57,982 nucleotides of DNA from Leptolyngbyaceae cyanobacterium C42_A2020_001 (GTDB taxonomy: Bacteria > Cyanobacteriota > Cyanobacteriia > Leptolyngbyales > Leptolyngbyaceae): contig JACYLN010000145.1 in NCBI GenBank assembly GCA_015272515.1, forward strand, positions 1-57,982, read 5' to 3'. Below the pieces are notes generated by a model. The model searched no databases. It was not told the DNA's origin and saw only the letters and a program-made list of their open reading frames with translations. A program made the translations under genes and the position numbers. This document shows positions 43,863 to 53,207 of the stretch, piece after piece (within the stretch, counting starts at the first letter, position 1; each line of letters opens with the position of its first letter).

Positions 43863-46744
43863 GGTCTTTTCAGGTGATATTTGAACCATTGCCGGAAGTC
43901 ATCAAAGACAGCGTAGAAGACGGGAATCACCAGTAAACTCAAGATGGTGGAAGTCACCAGTCCGCCCATGATGGTGGTTGCCATGGGGGCCCGCAATTCG
44001 GCTCCCGCACCTAACCCCAGCGCGATCGGCACCATGCCCAAAATGGTGGAAGCGGTGGTCATGAGAATCGGTCGTAGCCGCACGGGACCAGCCAGCAAGA
44101 TCGCTTCTGTCCGAGACATCCCCGCACGTCGCAGTTGATTAATGTAGTCCACCAGGAGAATGGCGCTTTTGTTGGTGAGTCCCAGCAGCAGAATGATCCC
44201 GATGATGGAGATCATGCCGAAGTCGGTGCGGAAGATTAGGGACGGCATCAGGGCACCCACCAGCGACAGTGGCAACGAAATCGCCACTACCAGGGGATCA
44301 AGCAGACTCTTGAACAGCAGCACCAGCACCACCATGATGCAAAGCACGGCAAGGGCGAGGGTGCCTTTGAAGCCGTCAAAAATTTCGTCTACACGGGCAG
44401 AGTCGCTGCCGCGATCGAGGGCGACGGTGTTGGAGGCATTTCGTTTTTTGATTTCATCTTGAGCGATCGCTTCTACCTGGCGGGTAGCTTTCCCCAATGC
44501 CACGCCCTTGCCCAGATTGGAACTAAGGTAGGCAACCCGTTGCCCGTCTACTCGTTCGATCTGGTTCACATTGCCCTTCTCGTTGGTGCCACCTGTAATC
44601 GTGATGTCGGCAAATCCCGGCAATTTCTCCATCCGGTCTTGGATGCCTGTCGCAATTTTACTTAGCAGCACAGGATCATTCCCCACCAGCACCACTTGCA
44701 GCGGCTTCTCGCCCCCTGTGTCGATAAACTGAATGTCTTCAACGCTGGTGCTGACATCTTTGAGTACGGGGAGATCCTTTCGCACCTGGTCTTGCACTTC
44801 CACCGTCTTAGATTTGCGATCATCCTTCAGCTTCACGTACAGCGTGCCTTGATTGGGGCGTTGCCGCGTTCCCACGGTTGTAAACACGCTTTTCACGGCT
44901 GGATTCTGCTTCACCGAGGCTTCCAACTGCTTTGCCACATCCACGGAGTCTTTCAATGGGTCAAAGGCGGGTAGCGTTGGAGCCGCGATCGCTGCTGAAT
45001 TGGTGCCGGGAGGCAAGCCCTGAGGGGGTTGGGTGGGCAATGCCGAATTGGTTGGACTCGCACCTGCCTGACCCGCCTGAGCCGCCAACCGAGCCAATGT
45101 AGCCGGATCGGGAAGGGCAGGCAGGGGAGCTGTGTAGCGAACATTAAACTCACCGCGATCGAGTTTGGGAATGAACCCGGTTTGAATAAATGGAATCAGC
45201 GCGATGCCCGCCACAAAGCTAAGAATGGCAAAGCTAATGACTAGCCAACTGTGTCGCAACGACCAATCCAGCAGGTTGCGATACCACCCAACAAACCCCC
45301 GACGGTACTGCTCTGGGTTCATCACCAGAGCATCGGCAACGGCATCATCCCCAGCCGCGATCGCCGCAACAGGTTCAGCCTCAGAGGATTCCTCTACCTG
45401 GTCTGGCTCCGCGGTTTGAGGCTGTTTCTTGGCACGTAACCAGTAGGCAGCCAACACCGGGGTCAGGGTACGGGCAACCAACAATGAAATAATGACGGCG
45501 GCTGAAACCGTAATTCCAAATGGGCGGAAAAACTGACCAATCACACCTTCCATCAGGGCAACAGGCAGGAAGACAGCAACCACAGTGAGGGTAGCCGCAG
45601 TAACAGTGAGACCAATTTCAGCAGTGGCTTCTCGCACAGCTTGCCGGGGTGGCTTGCCGTTTTCAATGTGACGCATGATGTTTTCCACATCCACGATCGC
45701 GTCATCCACAATAATCCCAATCACCAGCGCCAACGCTAGCAGGGTAATCGTTTCCAGGTTGAAGCCAAAAATCGCCATCACAATGAATGTGCCCAGCAGC
45801 GACGTGGGGATCGCTAGCGCCGAGATGATGGTAGCTTTCCAGTTCCATAAAAACGGGTACATGACGATAATCGAAAGCGCGATCGCCTCAATCAGAGCAT
45901 CAATCGTGGAATGGGTAGCTTTGTGAATGTATTCTGCCTGGGTTGCAGCCATGCTCAATTGCACCGCAGGCAAGCCCTTTTGTAGCCGCCCTACCACCTG
46001 TTCAACCTTGTCAACCACCTCCAGTGTGTTGGCATCACTGCGCTTCACCACTTCAAACGCCAGCACAGCTTGACTCTCAAACCGCACCGCCGAGCTACCT
46101 GGCTTCAGTACCACTTCCTCGGCTCCACTTTTGAATTCGGTGGATTTAGCAATCTCTACACCCGCAGGCACCCCCAGCAAATTCACCTTCAGGACACCCG
46201 GCACTTTGGTGATTTCAGGGATGATTCGGCGATGCACCGTTTCCGTTAGCGAGGGCAATTTTTGCTTAGAACTGGAGACGGCATAACTCACAACCGCCGC
46301 TTCATTCAAGTTAATGGGTGTTACGTCATAGTCCGTATCGACAGGCAACTTCACGGCTTTGAGCGCATTCTCAACGCTTGCCGTGGCTTTTTCCAACTTG
46401 GTGCCCACCTCAAACGAGAGGCTAACGACCGATCGCCCCGGATAAGTGGATGAGCGAATTTTCGTCAGTCCTTGCTTGCCCTCCAAGCCTTTAACGCCCG
46501 CTTCAATTGGCACCGTCACCTCTGTTTCCGTCTTGGTTGCCGAGGTGAGCGGTGATTGGGCATTGACAACCACCACTGGAAAGGTGACATCTGGAAAAAG
46601 GGCGTACTTCAATGAACTAAACGCCAGCAATCCTGCAATCATCACCGCAATCCAGAAACCAAGCGTTAACCACGGATATTGGATCGCTAGCTTGGAAATG
46701 TTGAACCGTTCACGGGTTGATTGACGAGGAGGGGTCTGAGCCAT
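43859..46744 (-). CDS. RND efflux permease (AcrB/HAE family) in the hopanoid operon
   Basis: A 961-residue inner-membrane protein with 12 predicted helices and two large periplasmic loops. ALALVIGIIVDDAIVDVENI in helix 4 holds the proton-relay Asp pair, and GLTNKSAILLVDYINQLRRA lies in helix 10-11. The second loop has a Gln/Pro/Ala-rich insertion (AGASPTNSALPTQPPQGLPP). No membrane-fusion or outer-membrane partner gene is adjacent. The stop codon overlaps the hpnA start, so it heads the RND-hpnA-hpnH transcript. Hopanoid export by HpnN uses a different RND branch (MMPL-like), so a hopanoid-transport role here is inference. Confidence 0.9.
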   Translation of the reverse strand: MAQTPPRQSTRERFNISKLAIQYPWLTLGFWIAVMIAGLLAFSSLKYALFPDVTFPVVVVNAQSPLTSATKTETEVTVPIEAGVKGLEGKQGLTKIRSSTYPGRSVVSLSFEVGTKLEKATASVENALKAVKLPVDTDYDVTPINLNEAAVVSYAVSSSKQKLPSLTETVHRRIIPEITKVPGVLKVNLLGVPAGVEIAKSTEFKSGAEEVVLKPGSSAVRFESQAVLAFEVVKRSDANTLEVVDKVEQVVGRLQKGLPAVQLSMAATQAEYIHKATHSTIDALIEAIALSIIVMYPFLWNWKATIISALAIPTSLLGTFIVMAIFGFNLETITLLALALVIGIIVDDAIVDVENIMRHIENGKPPRQAVREATAEIGLTVTAATLTVVAVFLPVALMEGVIGQFFRPFGITVSAAVIISLLVARTLTPVLAAYWLRAKKQPQTAEPDQVEESSEAEPVAAIAAGDDAVADALVMNPEQYRRGFVGWYRNLLDWSLRHSWLVISFAILSFVAGIALIPFIQTGFIPKLDRGEFNVRYTAPLPALPDPATLARLAAQAGQAGASPTNSALPTQPPQGLPPGTNSAAIAAPTLPAFDPLKDSVDVAKQLEASVKQNPAVKSVFTTVGTRQRPNQGTLYVKLKDDRKSKTVEVQDQVRKDLPVLKDVSTSVEDIQFIDTGGEKPLQVVLVGNDPVLLSKIATGIQDRMEKLPGFADITITGGTNEKGNVNQIERVDGQRVAYLSSNLGKGVALGKATRQVEAIAQDEIKKRNASNTVALDRGSDSARVDEIFDGFKGTLALAVLCIMVVLVLLFKSLLDPLVVAISLPLSLVGALMPSLIFRTDFGMISIIGIILLLGLTNKSAILLVDYINQLRRAGMSRTEAILLAGPVRLRPILMTTASTILGMVPIALGLGAGAELRAPMATTIMGGLVTSTILSLLVIPVFYAVFDDFRQWFKYHLKRP

Positions 46745-46901
46745 TAGCAGGGAGTCCGACTGAATTGCAAGGTGAGATGCACATTATTGCCATCCTAGCT
46801 CTACCGATGCCCGGTCACGAAATACCAGATCGGAGGATTTCGGCTAGGTTTAGTTTAGGTTTAATTTACACTTGTTTATAAAGTTGGGAAGGGAGTGAGG
46901 C

Positions 46902-47765
46902 ATGAAAATAGGTTCTGAGGCGCACAAACAGCTATTTTGCCGGAGTTTCATGGACAGCCATCTGTTCTATGAACCGGAAACCCTACCGTGGCCCGAACTG
47001 GATGGCGCTGCCGTTGAGCGCATTCGCAAAATTCCATTTTGGGATGAGGCGCTGTATACGGAGCGCAAAGCGGGCGTAATGCTGAAGGCTTATGCTGAAT
47101 TAGTGGGTGATCCTCTGATTCAGGAGGCGATCGCGCTGCAAGCAATGGAAGAAGCCCGTCACGGTCGTGTGATTGAATACATGGTCAACCATTACGGCAT
47201 TGAAGTTCCCGAACGCCCCGAAAAACCGCTTCCAGCCAATCTGGAACCTGCCTTCATCAAATTCGGTTACGGCGAATGTTTCGACTCCTTCTTTGCCTTT
47301 GGCTTGTTTGGCATCGCCCGCCAAACCGACTTCATCCCCGAAGCCATGTTCAACATCTTTAACACGCTGGTCGATGAAGAAGCCCGCCACATGGTCTTTT
47401 TTGTTAACTGGATTGCCCACAAACAAATTGTGGAAGGTCACGGCTTGTTGCGTCCCTACACCTCTTTCCAACAATACACTGGAGCCGCCCTGCGCCGCTT
47501 AGACAGCCTCAAAGGCATGGGCAAAAAAGGCAAGAAACCCGCCAGCAAAAAAGGCTTTACCGCCTCCGGAGCCAGAGCCGTAAAAGTCGATCTCAGCCTG
47601 GAAACCTTCCTGGAAACCTGCCTCTCCGAAAACGAGAAACGCATGAGTATCTACCCGGATGAACTTCTGCGCCCCGACTTCCTCCCTGCGATCGCTGCGA
47701 TCTCACTGAACGCTGTCAAACTGCTACCCAAGCGAAAAGCTAGTCCAGTCGCAGATCCAGCGTAA
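46902..47765 (+). CDS. Ferritin-like di-iron protein in the hopanoid locus
   Basis: A 287-residue helical protein with two ExxH elements, MEEARHGRVIEYM (about residue 80) and VDEEARHMVFFVNW (about 158), the spacing of a ferritin-like four-helix di-iron carboxylate centre. A Lys/Ala-rich segment (about residues 205-225) separates this core from a C-terminal helix. There is no signal peptide. Such centres oxidise, hydroxylate or desaturate substrates with O2, or store iron. The gene starts 157 bases from the divergent RND gene and is followed by the HpnG-like gene, so it may be a hopanoid-modifying enzyme. That role is inference. Ribosome site GTGAGGC precedes ATG 46902. Confidence 0.7.
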   Translation: MKIGSEAHKQLFCRSFMDSHLFYEPETLPWPELDGAAVERIRKIPFWDEALYTERKAGVMLKAYAELVGDPLIQEAIALQAMEEARHGRVIEYMVNHYGIEVPERPEKPLPANLEPAFIKFGYGECFDSFFAFGLFGIARQTDFIPEAMFNIFNTLVDEEARHMVFFVNWIAHKQIVEGHGLLRPYTSFQQYTGAALRRLDSLKGMGKKGKKPASKKGFTASGARAVKVDLSLETFLETCLSENEKRMSIYPDELLRPDFLPAIAAISLNAVKLLPKRKASPVADPA

Positions 47766-47804
47766 GGGGAATGGGTAGGTAGGTAGATGGGTGAGTAGAT
47801 AGAG

Positions 47805-48512
47805 GTGCATGTGCTTCCAGACATCCAAACCATTCTGGTTCCGAAAGGAGCTGAACATCAGGCAATTTGTCGTGGGTTGCGGGGAGCACTGAATCCGCCG
47901 ACGGTGTTTCCAATCCCGGTGGGGTCTGCGGCGTTGATTCCCTGCCTGGAGGGGTTAGAACAGGCGGGTTGTTTGTATGGAGGGCAGCGCCTTTTAGTGA
48001 TGGGGCTTTGTGGTGGGTTGACTCCCAAGTTAGCGGTGGGGGAGGCAGTGTTGTATCAAACCTGTGTGGCGGGTGATGTTGACCATCCACACAGGGAGTT
48101 TGCCTGCGATCGCCCCCTGACTGCTGCCATTCAAGCAGCGTTGGGCCATTCGGTGGCGCTAGTGAAGGCGGTAACCAGCGATCGCGTCGTTTCTCGTGCC
48201 CAGGAGAAGCGAGCGTTAGGTCAGCGATTCCATGCCGACGTGGTGGATATGGAAGGGATTGCCGCGTTGGAAACCTTGACGCGTATTGGAGTCGAAGTTG
48301 CCACGCTGCGAGTGGTGAGTGATGATTGCCAGGCAGATATTCCCAATCTTGCCAATGCCTTTGCTGCCAACGGCTCACTGAAACCAACAGCTTTAGCGAT
48401 CGCGATGGTAAGCGAACCGCTTGCTGCCGTCCGTCTGATCCGTGGATCTACAAGAAGCTTAAAGATTCTGCAAAATCTTACATTTCAGCTATTTTGTAGT
48501 GAATCCAAATAA
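47805..48512 (+). CDS. hpnG: HpnG-like nucleoside phosphorylase
   Basis: A 235-residue protein of the PNP/MTA nucleosidase superfamily: VMGLCGGLTPKLAVGEAVLY near the middle, ADVVDMEGIAALE (the VxMEG nucleoside-binding motif) and LRVVSDDCQADIPN near the end. HpnG releases adenine from adenosylhopane, giving ribosylhopane, and fits next to HpnH. Sequence alone cannot separate it from other phosphorylases, so the symbol rests on context. The start could be GTG 47805 or the nearby GTG at 47811, which has GAGG five bases upstream. It lies 39 bases after the ferritin-like gene, probably in one transcript. Confidence 0.75.
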   Translation: MHVLPDIQTILVPKGAEHQAICRGLRGALNPPTVFPIPVGSAALIPCLEGLEQAGCLYGGQRLLVMGLCGGLTPKLAVGEAVLYQTCVAGDVDHPHREFACDRPLTAAIQAALGHSVALVKAVTSDRVVSRAQEKRALGQRFHADVVDMEGIAALETLTRIGVEVATLRVVSDDCQADIPNLANAFAANGSLKPTALAIAMVSEPLAAVRLIRGSTRSLKILQNLTFQLFCSESK

Positions 48513-48529
48513 TACAGGCGTTCTATAAT
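48511..48529 (+). promoter_or_regulatory. Candidate LexA box and -10 element of lexA
   Basis: AATACAGGCGTTCT (48511-48524) matches the cyanobacterial LexA box RGTACNNNDGTWCB at 12 of 14 positions, and its right end abuts a perfect TATAAT (48524-48529). Overlap with the -10 is the expected arrangement for autorepression. No strong -35 is seen. Confidence 0.5.
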
Positions 48530-48555
48530 GAGGGCAAGTTGTTCGCAGAGATACC

Positions 48556-49167
48556 ATGTTTGCCTTAACCCATCGGGAACGCGAGTTATTAGATTTTTTG
48601 GATGTCTACATCCAGCAGCACGGATTTTCTCCGTCCGTTCGCCTGATTCGAGAGGCAATGGGCTATCGCTCCAATTCGCCTGTGCAAATCTATCTAAACC
48701 GTTTAGAAGCAAAAGGAGTAATTTATCGGGAGAAAGGCAAAGCCCGAACGGTACGAGTTTTGAGAGAGCCAGCACCACGAGAAGGGGTGTTTCTGCAAGG
48801 GACGATCGCCGCTGGAGGCGTGGTTGAATCGTTTACCGACCATGCACCAGAACCCATTCAACTTCCAGAACCTCTCAACCAGCCTGGAAATTATGCTCTG
48901 CGAGTGATTGGCGACAGCATGATTAAGTCCCACATTTGCTCTGGCGATTACGTGATTTTACATGCCGTCAGTGATGCTCAAGCACTGAAACCCGGTAGTA
49001 TCGTGGCTGCTCACGTAGAAGGCGAAGGCACCACGCTCAAGCATTTCTACCTAAAGGAAGGGCGGGCAATTTTGAAACCTGCCAACGACAAATTTCCTGA
49101 CATCGAAAAAGATGCAACCCGGGTTCAAATTCAAGGCGTTTTGGTTGGAGTTTGGCGCGAGTACTAA
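48556..49167 (+). CDS. lexA: LexA repressor
   Basis: A complete 203-residue LexA. The N-terminal winged helix (LTHRERELLDFLDVYIQQHG, SPSVRLIREAMGYRSNSPVQ) binds DNA, and the C-terminal S24 domain has the cleavage site Ala86-Gly87 (TIAAGGVVE), nucleophile Ser121 (GDSMIK) and Lys162 (GTTLKHF). All three self-cleavage features are intact, unlike some unicellular cyanobacterial LexA proteins that have lost them. It should repress SOS genes and inactivate itself with RecA. It ends with a four-base overlap against hpnB, which converges on it. Confidence 0.96.
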   Translation: MFALTHRERELLDFLDVYIQQHGFSPSVRLIREAMGYRSNSPVQIYLNRLEAKGVIYREKGKARTVRVLREPAPREGVFLQGTIAAGGVVESFTDHAPEPIQLPEPLNQPGNYALRVIGDSMIKSHICSGDYVILHAVSDAQALKPGSIVAAHVEGEGTTLKHFYLKEGRAILKPANDKFPDIEKDATRVQIQGVLVGVWREY

Positions 49168-50387
49168 ACGCTGGGATAGACTCGCCCTTTCCAGGCTCCT
49201 CCCTTGCCGCGCCAGTGACGAATGGCTGAGTCAATCGTCATCAAGTTGTAGAGGAAGGCGATCGCAGGCAAACAAACTGCCCACAGCGGCGACAATCTAT
49301 ACAAGCGAATGGTGGGGAAGTACGCTAACGTCATCAATGCCCAGCCTGCCACTCCTGCCAGACTCAACATCCAGTTCGCCGTTACAAGTCCGATAATGGC
49401 GGCGATCGGGGAGACCAGATAAACCAGCGTCATGCCCAACACAGTTCCAACCAGCCAGAACGGGGAGTAGTTCAACTGGGTATACGCCGTTCGTGCCACC
49501 ATATCCCAGATGGTCTGCAAAGAATCGTAGGGGCGTACGCTGCGAGTCGATTGAGTCAAACCCAACCAGATCCGGCGAGAAGACATTTTCACCTTCTGTG
49601 CCAATGTGCAGTCATCAATCAACGCCTGCCGCAATACTTGCAACCCACCAATTCGCTCCAACGCTGTTCGCCGAATCAAACTACAACCACCCGCCGCTGC
49701 CGCCACGCGCTTATGGGGATTATTAACCAGCGGAAAGGGATACAGCTTTTGAAAGAAGAAGACAAACGCGGGAATCAACAGTTTTTCCCAAACGCTCTGG
49801 CAACGCAGCAAAACCATCAGCGACACCAGATCCCGATCATCTTGCTGGGCTTTGGCAACCAGTCGCTGCAAATTGTCCGGGTCGTGTTCAATATCGGCAT
49901 CGGTGAGCAACAAATAATCTGGCTGCGTTGTCATCGTGCGAGTGTGGCGAACACCCTGTTCCATTGCCCAAAGTTTCCCAGTCCATCCCGCAGGCAACGG
50001 TTCCGAATCAAGCACCGTCAACTGGGCAGCTTTTCCCAACGCTGCCGCCGTTTCTTGAGCGATCGCACCCGTTCCATCCGTACTTTGATCATCCACCAGC
50101 ACAATCTGAAACGCACCAGGGTAGCTCTGGCAGAGCAGCGATCGCAGCGTTACAGGCAAAACATCCGCCTCATTTCGCGCTGGAATAACAGCACAGACGA
50201 AGGGAAGAGGAGAAGAGGGAGTAGGGGAAGACGAGGGCAGAGGGGAAGGAGTTGGAGAATTTTGACTTTTGAATTTCTCCCCTTCCAACCGCTGGTCACA
50301 CCTCCAAAACCCACCCCACACGGCAAGCAAACCAACCCAAATTGCCACAGATAGCAGCGCGATTCCTAAGCCAAATTCACCCGACAT
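49164..50387 (-). CDS. hpnB: Hopanoid-associated glycosyltransferase HpnB
   Basis: A 407-residue GT-A glycosyltransferase. A membrane helix (FGLGIALLSVAIWVGLLAVW) precedes residues 35-63, an unusual Ser/Pro-rich insertion; the GT domain follows with CAVIPARNEADVLP, LVDDQSTDGT and LLLTDADIEHDPD (DxD region), then GGCSLIRR and QALIDDCTLAQKVK. C-terminal helices (LVGTVLGMTLVYLVSPIAAI) anchor it in the membrane. HpnB is the glycosyltransferase found in hopanoid clusters; its exact acceptor is not settled. I start at ATG 50387; no ribosome site is seen. It diverges from shc across 65 bases. Confidence 0.88.
   Translation of the reverse strand: MSGEFGLGIALLSVAIWVGLLAVWGGFWRCDQRLEGEKFKSQNSPTPSPLPSSSPTPSSPLPFVCAVIPARNEADVLPVTLRSLLCQSYPGAFQIVLVDDQSTDGTGAIAQETAAALGKAAQLTVLDSEPLPAGWTGKLWAMEQGVRHTRTMTTQPDYLLLTDADIEHDPDNLQRLVAKAQQDDRDLVSLMVLLRCQSVWEKLLIPAFVFFFQKLYPFPLVNNPHKRVAAAAGGCSLIRRTALERIGGLQVLRQALIDDCTLAQKVKMSSRRIWLGLTQSTRSVRPYDSLQTIWDMVARTAYTQLNYSPFWLVGTVLGMTLVYLVSPIAAIIGLVTANWMLSLAGVAGWALMTLAYFPTIRLYRLSPLWAVCLPAIAFLYNLMTIDSAIRHWRGKGGAWKGRVYPSV
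50201..50283 (-). repeat. Pyrimidine-rich repeat inside hpnB
   Basis: On the coding strand this reads AAATTCAAAAG, then AATTCTCCAACTCCTTCCCC and CCTCGTCTTCCCC, almost the same as the block in shc (51871-51971). It adds about 28 Ser/Pro-rich residues in frame. Confidence 0.75.
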
Positions 50388-50451
50388 TACGATTGCCAAT
50401 TCTCATCTACAGGATGCACAATAGCTCAACATTGGGGAGGAGTGTTAATTT

Positions 50452-52491
50452 ATGCAAACGCAAGACAAAAGTACGGTATCTCAACCAGGGGTCGCACTGG
50501 AAAAACTTAATGAAGTCATTTCCCGTAGCCAAAACTATTTATTGTCGCTTCAACATGCTGATGGCTACTGGTGGGCGGAGCTGGAGTCTAATGTAACAAT
50601 GGCAGCCGAAGTAGTGCTGCTACATAAAATTTGGGGTACCGATACTACACGTCCGTTGCACAAGGTAGAAAGCTATTTGCGGCGGCAACAACGTGAGCAT
50701 GGTGGTTGGGAACTATTTTACGGCGATGGTGGCGAACTCAGCACGACCGTTGAAGCCTACATGGCAATGCGGTTATTAGGTGTGCCTACTTCTGACCCAG
50801 CCTTGCAAAAAGCAAAGACGTTTATTTTGGAGCGGGGTGGCATCAGCAAAACCCGCATTTTTACCAAGTTTCACCTGGCGCTGATTGGTTGCTATGACTG
50901 GGCGGGTCTCCCCTCCCTGCCCGCCTGGATTATGCTGTTGCCCTATAGTTTCCCGATTTATGAAATGTCCAGTTGGGCGCGAGGCAGCACAGTACCGTTG
51001 CTGATTGTGTTTGATAAAAAACCTGTTTATCTGGTCGATCCAGTCATTAACCTGGATGAGTTATATGCCGAGGGGCGTGAGAATGCGAAGTTTGAACTGC
51101 CACGTAAAGGCGATTGGTCAGACATTTTCGTGATGCTGGACGGAGCTTTCAAATTTGCCGAAAGCTTAAACATGGTGCCCTTTCGTGAGGAAGGCATCAA
51201 AGTGGCTGAGAAGTGGGTGTTGGAGCGGCAGGAACCGACAGGAGATTGGGGCGGCATCATCCCTGCCATGTTGAATTCCCTACTAGCGTTGCGGGCATTG
51301 GGCTATGACGCGCATGACCCAATTGTGGAGCGGGGGATGCAAGCGGTCGATCGCTTCGCCATTGAAAAGGACGATGCCTACTGGGTGCAGCCCTGTGTGT
51401 CTCCCGTGTGGGATACGGCGCTGGTGATGCGATCGCTGGTGGATTCGGGCATGGCTCCTGACCATCCAGCCCTAGTGAAAGGAGGGCAGTGGTTGCTGGA
51501 TGCCCAAATTCTGGACTACGGTGACTGGGCAGTGAAAAATAAAGTTGGCAAACCTGGAGCCTGGGCATTTGAGTTTATCAACCGCTTCTATCCCGATGTG
51601 GATGATTCTGCCGTGGTGGTGATGGCGTTGAATGCGGTGCAATTACCCAACGAGGAACTGAAACAGCAGGCGATCGCTCGTGCCGTGCAATGGATTGCCT
51701 CCATGCAATGTAATCCCGGTGGTTGGGCAGCCTTTGACCTGAATAATGATGCCGATTGGCTCAACGACATTCCCTATGGCGACCTGAAAGCCATGATCGA
51801 CCCCAACACGGCTGATGTCACCGCGCGGGTGTTGGAAATGGTGGGACGGTTGGGAAGGCATGAGGAAGTTAGGGGAGATGGGGAAGAAATTCAAAATTCT
51901 CAATCTGCAATCTCTAATCTCCAATCTCTAACTCCTTCCCCTATCTCCTCGTCTTCCCCCACTCCCTATCTTTCTCTCGCCTCAATTGATCGCGCCCTTG
52001 CCTACCTTCGCAATGAGCAAGAACCGGAAGGTTGCTGGTTTGGGCGTTGGGGTGTGAATTACATCTATGGCACGAGTGGCGTGTTATCAGCGCTTTCGCT
52101 GATTGCACCTGACACGCATCGTCGAGAAATTGAGCGCGGCGCAGCTTGGTTAGTGACTTGCCAAAACCGGGATGGAGGCTGGGGTGAAACCTGCTTCAGC
52201 TACAACAACCGCACTTACATGGGGCAGGGAGATAGCACTGCTTCCCAAACAGCCTGGGCAATTACAGGCTTACTAGCTGCTGGAGATGCACTGGGTAAAT
52301 ACGAAATGGAGGCAATTCAGCGGGGAGTGCAGTATCTCCTAGAAACTCAACGCCCGGATGGCTCCTGGGATGAAGACTACTTCACTGGAACAGGCTTCCC
52401 CTGCCACTTTTATCTGAAGTATCACCTCTACTTGCAGCACTTTCCTCTAACCGCGATCGGGCGTTATCGATCGCTCTTCAAAGCGTCCTGA
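50452..52491 (+). CDS. shc: Squalene-hopene cyclase
   Basis: A 679-residue class II triterpene cyclase that converts squalene to hopene and hopanol at the inner membrane. The catalytic DXDD is DVDD (Asp382-Asp385) and several QW motifs are visible, such as QEPTGDWGG, QNRDGGWGE and QRPDGSWDE. Residues about 474-507 (GEEIQNSQSAISNLQSLTPS and following) form a low-complexity insertion between cyclase repeats that makes the protein longer than the usual 630-650 residues. ATG 50452 follows GGAGGAG. The last 28 bases overlap the converging hydrolase gene. It supplies the hopene for HpnH. Confidence 0.96.
   Translation: MQTQDKSTVSQPGVALEKLNEVISRSQNYLLSLQHADGYWWAELESNVTMAAEVVLLHKIWGTDTTRPLHKVESYLRRQQREHGGWELFYGDGGELSTTVEAYMAMRLLGVPTSDPALQKAKTFILERGGISKTRIFTKFHLALIGCYDWAGLPSLPAWIMLLPYSFPIYEMSSWARGSTVPLLIVFDKKPVYLVDPVINLDELYAEGRENAKFELPRKGDWSDIFVMLDGAFKFAESLNMVPFREEGIKVAEKWVLERQEPTGDWGGIIPAMLNSLLALRALGYDAHDPIVERGMQAVDRFAIEKDDAYWVQPCVSPVWDTALVMRSLVDSGMAPDHPALVKGGQWLLDAQILDYGDWAVKNKVGKPGAWAFEFINRFYPDVDDSAVVVMALNAVQLPNEELKQQAIARAVQWIASMQCNPGGWAAFDLNNDADWLNDIPYGDLKAMIDPNTADVTARVLEMVGRLGRHEEVRGDGEEIQNSQSAISNLQSLTPSPISSSSPTPYLSLASIDRALAYLRNEQEPEGCWFGRWGVNYIYGTSGVLSALSLIAPDTHRREIERGAAWLVTCQNRDGGWGETCFSYNNRTYMGQGDSTASQTAWAITGLLAAGDALGKYEMEAIQRGVQYLLETQRPDGSWDEDYFTGTGFPCHFYLKYHLYLQHFPLTAIGRYRSLFKAS
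51871..51971 (+). repeat. Pyrimidine-rich repeat inside shc
   Basis: The coding strand runs GAAATTCAAAATTCTC, a series of CAATCTCTAATC-type units, CTCCTTCCCC and CTCGTCTTCCCCCACTCCC. Similar blocks are in hpnB and the ABC ATPase gene. In all three the frame gives QNS and SP-rich sequence. Confidence 0.8.
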
Positions 52492-53207
52492 AAAAGCTGC
52501 TTGACGTGCTCCCAGGCAGCGGTGGCGGCTTCGGGATTGTAATCTGCCCGTTGATCACAGAAGAAGCCATGACTCGCATCGTAACGAAACACTTTGTGAG
52601 AAATGGCGTATTTTTTCAACTCCGCCTCAACCTGGTCAGCTTGTTCGTTGGGGATCAATGGGTCGCGGGTGCCAAAGAACGCGTAGAGGGTGCCTTTAAT
52701 TTGAGCGGTGCGGGTGATAGTGGGTTCGCCGCCGCCAGGCAGCATGGTTGCAATTCCGCCTCCATAAAAAGATGCGGTGGCTCTTACGTCTGGTAGGGTT
52801 GCTGCCAGGTAAACGACGTGTCCGCCAAAACAGAAGCCGATGGTGCCAAAGCGATCGCGCCTTACATTCGGTTTCGCTTTCAAATAATCGATCGCCGCTT
52901 GTATATCACTCAGTAATTCCTCGGCTGTGGTCATGTCTTTATACTTTCGCCCCAAAGCGGTTTCTTCCTGGGTATAGCCCACCTCAAAACCGGGAGCGGT
53001 ACGCTGGAAGATGGCAGGCGCGATCGCCACATATCCTTCTCGCGCAATGCGCTCCGTCACTTCTCGGATGTGGGAATTTACCCCAAAAATTTCCTGAATC
53101 ACAATCACGCCAGGAAATGCTCCTGTTTCTGTTGGCTCAGCTAAGTAAGCATCAATCTGCAAACTGCCGTTTGGCACCTGCACCCAATGGGCTTGAATGT
53201 TCACCAT
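52464..53207 (-). CDS. Dienelactone hydrolase family protein
   Basis: A 247-residue alpha/beta-hydrolase with an intact catalytic triad: nucleophile Cys126 in GFCFGG, Asp182 in GTRDPL and His213 in ASHGFF. HSS-like IQEIFGVNSHIREVTERIA is the oxyanion region. It hydrolyses lactone or ester bonds in the cytoplasm; the physiological substrate in cyanobacteria is unknown. Compared with the cassette copy at 656-1414, this one keeps the Cys. I chose ATG 53207 (MVNIQAHWVQVPNG); an in-frame start 54 bases upstream is possible. The 3' end overlaps shc by 28 bases, tail to tail. Confidence 0.92.
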   Translation of the reverse strand: MVNIQAHWVQVPNGSLQIDAYLAEPTETGAFPGVIVIQEIFGVNSHIREVTERIAREGYVAIAPAIFQRTAPGFEVGYTQEETALGRKYKDMTTAEELLSDIQAAIDYLKAKPNVRRDRFGTIGFCFGGHVVYLAATLPDVRATASFYGGGIATMLPGGGEPTITRTAQIKGTLYAFFGTRDPLIPNEQADQVEAELKKYAISHKVFRYDASHGFFCDQRADYNPEAATAAWEHVKQLFQDALKSDR

